Source: Atherix ibis
Taxonomy: Eukaryota > Arthropoda > Insecta > Diptera > Athericidae
Length of the DNA stretch: 64,000 nt
Direction: 5' to 3'
Assembly (NCBI GenBank): GCA_958298945.1
Contig: OY282605.1
Coordinates: 123,128,267-123,192,266, forward strand
A model generated the notes under the pieces. The model saw only the letters and a program-made list of their open reading frames with translations, ran no database searches and was not told where the DNA came from. The translations under genes were made by a program, and so were the position numbers. Shown here one piece after another: positions 33,830-43,262 of this stretch (positions within the stretch are counted from its first letter, which is position 1; every line of letters begins with the position of its first letter).

Positions 33830-34816
33830 CGCCATTTTTAATTTGAATGACATTTGTCCGTTGGCATTTGACAGTCGTAGAGAACGGTCGATAGCAGTTT
33901 ATTATGGAGCATTTTATGCCGCAACAACATGTTGAAATTATGAAAACATTTTATTGAAATAATTGTTAAATTGTGAATACGCGAAGAAAATGCGTGAATT
34001 TTTTGCTGTTAATCATATTCTGAGAAAGTCAACCATTCAGCGTTTAATGAATAATTTTGAAAATATGCAAGCACTGGGAGATAAACCGAAGACTGGACGA
34101 CAATTAAGCCAACGTACACCTGAGAAAACTGATGCAGCGAGGCAGAGTATTGCTGGATGTCCGGGGACCTCTCTTCGCTGACATTCACAAGAAAAATTCT
34201 CAGAAAAGATTTGCTTTGACACAACAGCTGGAGGCAAACAACCCTGCCTTATAAAAAGACATACTCGAGAATTACAATTCGGTATAGACGACCACAATTT
34301 TTAACAAAAAATCATTATGAGCAACGAAGCACACTTCGACTTGGTTGGCTTTATTAATAAAAAGAATAGCCGCTATTGGGGCACTGAAACCCCTCAACTG
34401 ATACACCAAAGACCACTACTATATGGTGAGGAATCTGGGCCGGTGGCATGATTGGGCTGTAACAGTTACTGGTTGCCACTATCGGGGCACGTTAGAAAAC
34501 TTTCTTTTGCCCGAATTAGATCAATTTGGCCTTCAGAACATGTGGTTTCAACAATCACATATAGCTCGTACTACAATGTAAATTTTGAGAAAATTTTTTC
34601 CCGGCCGAATAATATCAAAAAGTGCTGATACCAACTTGTGCTACGATCTCTTGATTTGAACGCTTCCAATTTCTTCGTATAGGGGTACTTAAAGGAAAAG
34701 ATGTCACTAGCAAACTAACCACAACCTTGATGCTTAGGGGCAACATTCGAAACGAAGTTGCTGAAATAACACCAGAAGTCTGCAAAAATTTTATGAAAAA
34801 TGTGTTTAAAATATAA
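33830..34816 (+). mobile_element. Decayed IS630-like (Tc1/mariner superfamily) transposase
   Basis: The start at 33904 reads MEHFMPQQHVEIMKTFY, as in insect transposases that begin with a helix-turn-helix of this kind. A long decayed middle contains RPLFADIHKKNSQKRF in the right place for the linker. YEQRSTLRLGWL, the latter corresponding to the first catalytic segment, is degraded. The DDE-like part reads WAVTVTGCHYRGT, LLPELDQFGLQNMWFQQ (34510-34555) and, in another frame, NEVAEITPEVCKNFMKNVF up to the stop at 34814-34816. Many stops and frameshifts. The aspartates expected after WFQQ and at the third site are not both preserved. Terminal repeats were not found. Confidence 0.65.
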
Positions 34817-35227
34817 ATTATTAAATTGTATTTCATTTAAACGTTATTTTTTTAAAAAAAAAACATAATATAAAACATAAAACGACTTGAAACAAAAAAC
34901 CGCATGAAGTCGTCAAATGGCCTCATGGTCGTGGCGCTACAAAATAGCCTCTGGTTCTTGTTTCAGGCGACCTTATAAAAAAATTCGAAATTTACTTTAT
35001 TATAAAATTCAAAATATAGCAACACTAATCATGTAGATGAGCAGTGATAGCATGTTATAGCTGTAAGTATGGCAACCCCATGCAGTCTGGTCGTGCCTCG
35101 GCTCCTGTCAGTTATTGATCGTCGCCATTATCAGCGCTGTCTGCTTAGCTTTGAAAATTTTGTATTTTTTTTGTATTTAATTAAAAGATTACAGTGCTAA
35201 TTAACATTATATCAGAGCCCAGCACAT

Positions 35228-35287
35228 ATTCGGAAGAGAAGATCAGTTGAAGATGATTTTCTGTTCAACTGATCTTCTCTTCCGAAT
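35228..35287. repeat. Perfect 24-base inverted repeat with 12-base loop
   Basis: Bases 35228-35251 (starting ATTCGGAAGAGAAGATCAG) are exactly complementary to 35264-35287, separated by GATGATTTTCTG. It lies immediately upstream of the hAT relic and downstream of the IS630-like relic. There is no poly-T terminator logic or promoter beside it. Perfect arms in such decayed surroundings imply recent origin or selection. Confidence 0.95.
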
Positions 35288-35309
35288 TGTCATTTTTCAA
35301 AAGAATTGC

Positions 35310-35770
35310 CACTACAATATTTTTTAATCTTTTTCAAGGATTTTCTTTTTGTAAGGACTACAAACTTAAAAGAGACTATAACGCAAATCACAAAGTAAAC
35401 TATGCCAAATACGTTAAACAAATTCGTTAAAATAAACTATCAGAATTAAACCTTGTGACTATTTATTTGCAAGCAAGTCGAATCCCTTTTACAGAAGAGG
35501 AGTTTATTAGATGAAATTACTGAGAATTTTAGGTTGAACAATATTAACATTTGAATCCTATTTCATTGCAATCGCCGAAAGTACAGATATTCGCAATATC
35601 GCTTAACTGGCAGTCTTTATTCGAGGATGTGAGGCTCTAAAAAAGAGCTTTTCGAAAATTATTCTATGCACGATACAACCACTGAAGTTGAAAGTTCTCA
35701 ATAAATATAATATACTATGTCAAAATTTGTTTAGTTGTGCAACTGATGGTGCACCAGCTATTACGGTTAT
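35310..35770 (+). mobile_element. hAT-type transposase relic
   Basis: Reading 35345-35425, FCKDYKLKRDYNANHKVNYA and KYVKQIR resemble the BED-like zinc-finger start of ZBED5-type hAT transposases (normally CxxC, DYNLKRHYN-KH). Further on ASRIPFTEEEF, then IAIAESTDIRNIA and LAVFIRG (35575-35625), then ATDGAPAI (35740-35763) follow the catalytic-domain order AIDESTDI...TTDGAPAM. The first catalytic Asp of DESTD is Ala-Glu here. Stops and two frameshifts break it. The 3' part, including the dimerisation domain, is missing. Confidence 0.68.
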
Positions 35771-35789
35771 CACTTCCAGCTATAACTAA

Positions 35790-36800
35790 AAGAGAGATTG
35801 CGACAGATTCGAATGTCGGATGAGTAAATGTTGTAGAGGATGGGTCCAAGTAAGTTACCCTGTGGAACACCAGCCAATATCGGAGATATAGTAGATAGTT
35901 CGTTGGACTCGTTTACTTTGAAGTGTCGGTTGGAAGGGAATGATTTAAGAAGTAGGAGATATATAGAAAGAATCCTCTTAAGTTTCCAGAGTAAGCCCAG
36001 CCCAGGTACCAAACTCTATCAGAGCTTGTTTTATAATACGAAACACACCGGGACAGTACTTTTTTCTTTCTAAAGAGGCGAAATCGACAGCTCAATGACA
36101 CTGATGGGTGGTAAAATATTCGGAGCGCTGCTGGGTAGTGGAATGTTTGGAGCCCAAATCAAATTGGTGGTTGGGGATTAAATTGGAGGATTCGAATAGG
36201 GGATGTACGCGGCGGAGGACTATTTTTTTCAAAGAATTTTGAAAGAATTGGAAGTAGCCCTATTGGTCTTTAGAAAGTGGAGTGTTTTATTGGGATTAAG
36301 GATCATTTTTAAAATGGCAAATTTTCAGAGGATTGGAGTTACATAGTGTAGGCAACGAAAACTATTGCTCTTCTAGAAAGTTAGAGGAGTTTATTGTAAG
36401 TGATCAGATCGCAGGCAGGTACTTTGTTTTTTGAAAGGAGTATGATTGAAGTGAATGCCTTTGGGGAAGATTCATGGGTAGGAGAACTGTCTGGATTTTT
36501 GTACAATGACTAAAATGATTCAATGATTCTCATGGGGAATAGGAGGAACTAACAGGCAAGGCTTGTGGAGGGGAAGTCTGAAAGATTTCGTTAAATTTCC
36601 CTTGGAATATAGATAATATTAAGGAATATTGCGAAGTGGTATACGTTAAGGATGAAAAATATTACTAGTAAAAGTTCCATAAGCAATCCTGATTCTGAGG
36701 AGTATATTTTGCTTAAAATTTAGAAATGCTTGGATTCCGTACAAGTTCAAAAAGGTGCCATTAGATGACCAGACTTGATATCTGGTTTTATCTTACTGAA
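35790..36800 (-). mobile_element. Jockey-like LINE RT piece, fingers to substrate motif
   Basis: Minus strand, 5' to 3': KNKVPACDLITYNKLL (near 36430; compare NKKAPGxDxIT), RPIGLLPILSKFFEKIVLRR (near 36240), NLIPNHQFDLGSKHSTTQQ (near 36160), a frameshifted FDRVWY region with LLWKLK (36010-35985), and AGVPQGNLLGPILYNIYSSD (near 35850). These are consecutive RT motifs in correct order. The sequence is truncated before the YADD palm box. It carries stops and at least two frameshifts. Decayed ORF2 sequence between endonuclease and RT may extend rightwards to 36800. Confidence 0.75.
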
Positions 36801-36826
36801 GATGCTGCCAACTGAAGATGCTGCCA
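36795..36826. repeat. 16-base perfect tandem duplication
   Basis: ACTGAAGATGCTGCCA occurs twice head to tail, inside the region upstream of the LINE RT piece. Confidence 0.85.
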
Positions 36827-38069
36827 ACTAGCAAACAGTTGACGGACACTGGAGCATGGCATCTCTAGTATAAGAATCAGCAAATTCCATTCCAGGAAAC
36901 CCACCTTAGCCCAACATTTCTATTTTCTTACCAAAATTCTCAGATTATCTTTTCAATCACCGCTAAATTGTTAGTAAATATGGTAGCTCCGATCTAGGTT
37001 CGCTCTTTTGTACACTGCCCAAAACTCTACACAGTAAAATGCTATCCTGAGCAGGAAAACACTACAGAAAACCTTAGCGAATTGATTCCTTATAGAATAT
37101 TTCAGTTCATGCTAAAAAAAATTTCTGTGCAGGCACTGGCCAGTCTTCTGTTCACTGAACGTTCTAAGTTCGATGGAAGACGTTCGGATCCAAATAAGAA
37201 AAGTTAGTAGAAAAATTGAAATTACTTATAAAAGGACATAGGAAATTTGATTAAGAACATAGGGAATTTGGTTAAGATAAACTAGATCTTTTTAATGGAT
37301 TAATTGAGAACCGATTGAGCTTACCTAATAAGGACTCGGTTTGAAGTGTATACCGTCTCAATAAGAACGTACACCACATCTAGTGCATGTACTATCCAAC
37401 AATTTCTATTTAAAACGATTCTCATCATATTATACGATATCCGAAGAAAGCCATCTATTGATAAAAATACTAATTAAAAAAAAAAAATTGAACCAAATTG
37501 AAAATGACTATTTTAGGGTTTCGATTGTTTGAAAATTTTTGGGGCTAAAAATAACTTTTAAAAGTGTTCCATTCGAAGAAGAGAATGATTTTTGAGACTA
37601 TAATAAATATTTCACATGATATAAAATCAAAAAAAAAATGTTTTTTTTCCAAGAATATTAAATAAGAAACCATTCAAACAATAGGATTTCTTTGGAAACT
37701 TCTTCCAGTATCTGGAACAATTTCGTTCTTTGCGCTTCATAAAAACCGTCTTGTCTTGTCCTTACAAAAAGCAAACTTTTTTTTCCAAATAATATTGAAT
37801 TCTATGAAAAGTCATCTTGATATTAGAACAAATTTTGATATTATTCAAAGGAAATTATTAGTCCAAATCGAAATAGAACTGTTGAAAGGAGAAGAACGAA
37901 ATAATTTTCAGAGACTCTACCGCTAATGACTTGTGTTATTATTCAATAAATATGATTTAATGATTTGGAAATAAACATTTTTAATAAGAAATTCAGAATG
38001 ATTCTTGTGATTCAGAATATACAGAATGTTATCGACCATTTTTATATTGTTCTATCATCTTTTTGTCAG
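36827..38069. other. Unassigned DNA
   Basis: 36830-37200 has moderate G+C and no readable frame; it may be further LINE ORF2 decay. 37200-38069 is AT-rich. Confidence 0.4.
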
Positions 38070-38224
38070 TCCGTTCAGTTGAGCAGAAATAATTTCGAAA
38101 TAAAAATGTTTCGGCCTGTTTTCAATGCAATAAAAATCAATTTTTGGGAATATTTTCGTCGACTATCAACACAATTGTATCGAATTAATCATCTTGAAAT
38201 TATTGGAAAATTCAACTATGAAGA
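38070..38224 (+). CDS. Candidate coding exon, unknown product
   Basis: An open segment lies between a strong acceptor (TTCTATCATCTTTTTGTCAG) and a consensus donor GTGAGT. It begins SVQLSRNNFEIK, then MFRPVFNAIKINFWEYFRRL and ends GKFNYEE; the exon would end two bases into a codon. If the Met at 38106 is the start, this would be a first coding exon. The residue mix (aromatic, Ile and Asn rich) is close to what AT-rich DNA gives by chance, so it is weaker than 23506-23663. No family recognised. Confidence 0.25.
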
Positions 38225-38715
38225 GTGAGTTTTCTTTTTCTTTTTTGTCTGTTGTATTCGGCTATCGGCTATTGGCTCTAAAAATTGCCAAATCTTCAAT
38301 TTTATACGAAACCCTTAATTAGCAAGTTATCCACTGAAAAGTCTAGAAAGTATAGTCATCCTTATTACAAAATAAATCTTAAGTAGAATTTAAAAATTTC
38401 CCAATTTATTTATTAAATTATTTGCCATTTAATAATTTTAATTGAAATTTAAAAAAAATTATATTCTCGTTTCTTTTTTAACTTTTAATTAAAGTTATAA
38501 GAAAAAGTAAAAAATTTCTTCAACGTTGAGGATCATTTTTTTCTCGGTGGACTCGTCAATAAGTAAATTTTTCTTTAAAATAGAGCTTTAAAAACTTGCA
38601 AATAACTGCAAAAAGCCCTTGTATCCACGAAAAGTTACTGTCTGGTACTATGCCACGTGGAACTTTTTTTTGACTATGCCACGTGTCACTTTGTTCGATT
38701 TGCTTGTACAGCCCC

Positions 38716-39306
38716 TTAGGTGGATGAAAAGTTGAAAAGTTTACTATGTACTGCTACCTCGGAGGTTCGTCCTAACAGCCAATAATATTTTCTATATTCG
38801 ATGTTGAGCTCTTCCTTTTCCAATTTAATATGCTCTTTCCACTTAATTTTAGCATCTAAGGTCATACTTTTTCTGTATGTAATAATGATATGGGTGGATT
38901 TTATTTCATTTAGCTTTATACGCCAAGGTTCAGTACAGTCGTTGACGTTATTTAGTGCAACCTGGAGCTTTGTAGTAGCTTTTAAAAGGCACGTATTTGT
39001 GACTATTATTGCGCTATCATCTACACAAGTGCCTAAAAAGACTTCGTCTTCTTGTGGAATGGCACTGGTATACATCAAGTACAGAATAGGAACAAATAAG
39101 CTACCTTGCGGTACCCCAGCATTGATTTTCTTAGGGTTGAATATTCGTTTCTGTATCTGGATTCTAAATTTCCTCTCTGCTATGTGTATATGATGTTGGC
39201 ATCTCGGAAAATTATTTCGGTAGATCTCTATTAGCTTATATTTAAGCCCTTCAGGCCAGACCTTATTCAATGCGTGCGCAACATCTACGAAGATTGCATG
39301 GGATAC
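38716..39306 (-). mobile_element. Jockey-like LINE RT piece, palm region
   Basis: Minus strand: VSHAIFVDVAHALNKVW (compare FLDVAQAFDKVW), a ERKFRIQIQKRIFNPKKI segment, NAGVPQGSLFVPILYLMYTS, then CVDDSAIIVTNT. The palm aspartate pair is kept (VDD at about 39012-39023). It continues with EPWRIKLNEIKSTHIIITYR and ends at YYWLLGRTSEVAVHSKL. One frame stays open for 184 codons, unusual among the LINE pieces here. Its right edge coincides with the start of the 54-bp minisatellite. Both ends are truncated and no poly(A) tail is visible. Confidence 0.8.
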
Positions 39307-39335
39307 TTTTTTCTCGATAAATCTTTTTTCAACCT

Positions 39336-39755
39336 TGGTTCTGGTTCCTCTTTAATGATTCGTGGGGACCTGGTCCAGAGTAGAGTGCTTAGTTCTGGTT
39401 CCTCTGTAATGGTTCGTGGGGACCTGGTCCAGAGTAGAGTGCTTAGTACTGGCGCCTCGTTAATGATTCGGTGGACCTGGTCCAGAGTAGAGTGCATAGT
39501 TCTGGTTCCTCGTTAATGATTGCGGGGAGCTGGTCCAGAGTAGAGTGTTTAGTACTGGCTCCTCTTTAATGATTCGGGGGACCTGGTCCACAGTAGAGTG
39601 CTTAGTTCTGGTTCCTGGTTAATAGTTCGGTGGACCTGGTCCAGAGTAGAGTGCTTAGTTCTGGTTCCTCGTTAAGGATTCGCGGGACCTAGTCCAGAGT
39701 AGCGTGTTTAGTTCTGTTTCCTCGTTAATGATTCGGGGGACCTGGTCCAGAGTAC
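39336..39755. repeat. Minisatellite, 53-54-base unit, eight copies
   Basis: Each unit holds CTGGTTCCTC, TTAATGATTCG, GGGACCTGGTCCAGAGTAGA and GTGCTTAGT. CTGG anchors fall at 39341, 39395, 39449, 39502, 39555, 39608, 39661 and 39714. The first two units are 54 bases, the others 53. GGACCTGGTCC is a near-palindrome within each unit. It is GC-richer than the surroundings and begins about 30 bases right of the LINE piece. Confidence 0.95.
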
Positions 39756-41708
39756 CCAGCCCATTTTATGGGTTGAGGTGAGGTTTCTTTAATTAATTAC
39801 CAGTGGAATGTCCTTGTTATCTACTTTGTTAACAAATATTATATTCTCCTTAGCAGTAATTTGTAGAAGAAGTTGGAGAACTTCTGCTTTATGGTTGGCG
39901 AAGGCGCTTTCCCACAAGGGTACATAGTGTCTACATTCTCTCCTCTATCACTTTTTCTTGGTAGCCAACTATAAAATTATTATTTTTCTCTATTAAGTTG
40001 TTCTTTAGTTTCAAGAGGGGCATCCAAGTTGAGGAACTGAGTTGGCTTTTCCCTTCCCTTAAAACACACCACTTAATTGTATTATTAGTTTGCCGGTTAG
40101 TGATCAGATGAAAGGTCATAACTGCTATCTTTATGGCCATATGATAACCAACTTTTTTACCATAAACTTTAAGATTAGACTACATACCATAAAAGGGTTC
40201 AAGAAAGTGACTCTAGTGAGCGAAAAGTTCCAAGAAAGCGTGATTTGACGATGTTTGAATTTTTTTTGTAAAATTATGTAATATATCATATTTATAAAGA
40301 TAATTTTTTAAACCTGGAAGCATTTAAGAACAAACGTTCGTCAAGTAATGACCGATTTACAACCCAAAAAGTGCAAAAAAGCCTTCAAAAATTACCTCAA
40401 AAAGATCGTTTCCTAAAAGAAGTCTTTTCGATTTATATATAATGACAAAATATTTGCAATATCATCAATTAAAAAATGTAATTAAAACAATAATAATAAT
40501 TATATTTAATAAAACTTTATTTTCCAAAACATAAATTGTATAATCTTTTTTTTACTAGAATGAGTGTCATTTCATTCACTTTGATTTTTTGTAATTTTTA
40601 AAAAAAATTTATATACAAATTTCTGAATACTCTTAATTATTGATAAGAATAATGTCGATTGTTTAAGTCATAAATCCATCTTAGATATTGTATGTAAACA
40701 ATGTGAGATACTATTAATGAGGGTATAGATTTGATAATAAAACTGGAAATGGCTAGAATTGCAAAGCCCATTTTGAGTTATTTCCAATTTATCGATAAGA
40801 ACACTAGGTAAGCTGGGAGATCAAATTGATTTTCAAAAAAAGGTGATTTTGCACAAGGTGGATTTGTTAAATTAAACCCAGACTAAAATAGTAATTTTTT
40901 ATCGTTGATTTATTCACGTTCACTGAAAGGAGATTTTGTAATTGCCCAGAGAATGGGATAAGGATAATTTATGGTCTTTTCAATACGAATCAAGAGTAAC
41001 ATTCACCATCGTTCGATTGTTTGCCATTTATTATTTATCAACGCTTAAAATTATAGAAAATAAATTACTTTCATGACTGTTCTCGATTAATCATGAACCA
41101 ATTTTATTTATTATTGTTAATTACTTTTGCCATTGGACTAACAATGGTCTTATAGGCTTTAGTAAAATTAGTTCGATTAATTATTGTGTATTGTGAACTA
41201 GTTTTTTTATTGGATTTTTCTTTAATCGTTAAATTTAGTTATCAAGAGACGTGGATTATAGCAAAACTCTGCATTCACTTGAATTTTTTAAGTTTGTATT
41301 CTGGATAATATGCAATGCACTATTTGATGTTCCAGTTCCCATTTTAATCAGAATCCTCTTTCTCGCACTGCAGTTCTGCTTTAAAGTCGGGATCCCTTTG
41401 AATTCGCTATACTTTTTTATAAACCTCGATAAAGTTTAATGGTACAAACTAATCCCTTTTGAAATGTCAAGCAAAGCCAAAAGTACTTTTCTATAAGCGA
41501 TAATCTAACACTTCTTCTTCTTGGTTAATTGTATGTATATAATTATTTTTATTATTCTAAAGAATAACTCAAGAACTCTTCCGAAAAAATCTATTCCCTT
41601 AAAAATCTTAAGGCAGAATCATTATTAAACTTGATTCGTTACAAATTTTCGAAAAACAATACGATAATTTTCAATGAGAGCAGGTAAAAATAGATTACCG
41701 TAGAAGTG
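39756..41708. other. Unassigned DNA with one dispersed-repeat copy
   Basis: 39756-40140 has moderate G+C and an unrecognised 69-codon minus frame. 40420-41700 is AT-rich without motifs. Confidence 0.4.
40200..40420 (+). repeat. Dispersed repeat, member 2
   Basis: Similar to 4970-5180: CAAGTAATGACCGATTTACA, CCCAAAAAGTGCAAAAAAG and AAAATTACCTCAAAAAG. No coding frame is shared by the two copies. Confidence 0.6.
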
Positions 41709-41710
41709 TA

Positions 41711-43260
41711 CGAGGTGTGGAAGAATAGAAGTGAGACTGGCATCACTGAGAGCGATCTGGCAATATTATAGACTTCTCCTGCACATAGCTGTATATTGAG
41801 CCCTTTTAGATCGTCAGTATAAATTTTAACGTGATCCGGTAACTACGGGACCCTTTAGAGAATCATGGATGAAGTTTTGTTTTTGTAGTGCCTTACGGAA
41901 AATGTAGAGTAGCGATTTGTCATCAAATTTTGTTTAAGCTTGATGAATCTGCGAATTTTTTTCTTTTTTTTTTAAAAAACTTTTTTGCAATTATTTACAA
42001 TTACATATAGTAACAAGCAGATTTGTATAATAGTAATAATTAACATGAGTGGTTGTGGGGAGCAAACATCCATTATTTTAAGACTTAGTATTTTAATAAT
42101 TCACGTGACTAGTGACGCTCAAGTCTTTGATGGTTGTTTCTAGGTGGAGGATAGTTCTTGAACATGAGGATTAGTATGACTGGAGATATGGAAGTGGAAC
42201 CTTTTATAACGAGACACAGCGACATCAAAGAAAAATGGGACTTCAAGATCCCGATGAATAACGGAGTATTTAGATTGAAGGGATTGAATTCGACGGGAAG
42301 AGGAATGCTGAGTACGGGAATTCTAGTCCGTAAGTCCAGATGGGTTTCAGTTTGGTATTGTATAGAGGTGCCTTGCTTTCTATATAAGTTTATCGTCTTT
42401 TTAGGTCTTTTGAGTCTTGTATGTGCATTCCATGCTAAGCGTTTGTCTAAGTTCAGTCTTAGGTACCGAACTTCGGTGCGTTGTGGCATTTCGCTGCCAT
42501 TAAACTATATTGAAGGACATGATCAATAGCGAAGAGTAAAAGTTGCATGGATAGATTTACATTCATTGATTTTTATTCTCCACCTGGTGAACCGGTTCTG
42601 GAGGGTTTGGATTTAGGTTTGGAGAATTTCGGAAGTATATTGGGGATTTTCACTAGATGCAAGGTAGGTCGTGACATCGGCGAATGTAACCAAGAAGGTA
42701 TTGGGACAGATTGAGATGTCGAATGTGTAAATGTTGTAGAGGTTAGATGATCCTTAAAGAAATATTTTTAATCAAGAGCATAAGTTTTCGGTGGAATAAG
42801 ACATTTTTGGATGCAGTAGACGACGCACCATCGAAAAACTAATAAAATTGTAGAAACCTTCAAGGACTTCTACATAAAAATAACTTCTATTTTTTAAAAT
42901 GGTCTTGAAAAAGAGATTTTTTTCATAAGATCGAACAACGTGACAACGACTCCTTTTACACAACTATTTTCATCGACGGGTTTTTGTTAGGAAATGGGAC
43001 TTTTGTGAATCCCCAGCTGGACCTCGTCCCCCCATTCTTACTCCTATATTCGCATGATCTAAATCTACATGATTTTTTTATTCTCTAACATTAAAAAACA
43101 CTTGAAAGGATATAATTTTCGCAATAAATGATCACAAAAAATGAAATTAAGGTGATTCCCAGTTGAAACCTTAGCTGCCAATGGACCTATTTTGAAAGAA
43201 AACAAAACATTAAAAAAATGTTACCAAAAAAAATCCGCTTAATTATTTTTCTTCCCCACT
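41711..43260 (+). mobile_element. Mariner relic of the small family, split by a LINE
   Basis: The left end follows TA (41709-41710): CGAGGTGTGGAAGAATAGAA, then GTGAGACTGGCATCACTGAG, nearly the same as the start of the 58571 relic. At 41893-41955 the start of the helix-turn-helix is seen (IKFCLSL, then frameshifted LDESAN). The LINE at 41956-42755 follows. After it, 42925-43170 holds the catalytic C-terminal part: RDNDSFYTTIF (compare HDNAPSHT), LLGNGTFVNPQ, LYSHDLNLHDFF and, across stops, KTLERI for KKHLKG. The right end near 43233-43260 is a weak inverted match to the left. Mariner sequence totals about 750 bases, so the middle is also missing. Confidence 0.6.
41956..42755 (-). mobile_element. 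5'-truncated Jockey-like LINE inserted in a mariner
   Basis: A T-rich run at 41956-41975 on the plus strand is the LINE's poly(A) tail in minus orientation. It abuts the mariner helix-turn-helix. Minus-strand coding, 5' to 3': LYNIYTFDISICPNTFL, TFADVTTYLASSENPQ, RFTRWRIKINECKSIHATFT, VRYLRLNLDKRLAWNAHTR, then KLKPIWTYGLEF and a decayed tail. The palm box reads FADV (42673-42684), the second Asp lost. It is cut just 5' of LYNIY, consistent with incomplete reverse transcription. It is the family twin of the LINE at 20365-21620 and shows the mariner-free version of that site at 42323-42352. Confidence 0.72.
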
Positions 43261-43262
43261 TA

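Noticed and set aside
33837..34980. Terminal inverted repeats for the IS630-like relic
   Set aside because: CTGTAGTTTTTCTGTTCCAGG on the left and CTCTGGTTCTTGTTTCAGG on the right look alike only as direct, not inverted, sequence. No convincing ends were found.
38801..39193. 130-codon plus frame
   Set aside because: Opposite-strand shadow of the LINE RT piece at 38716-39306.
42158..42529. 123-codon plus-strand frame
   Set aside because: Shadow of the minus-strand LINE RT. The minus strand carries recognisable motifs in order; this frame has none.
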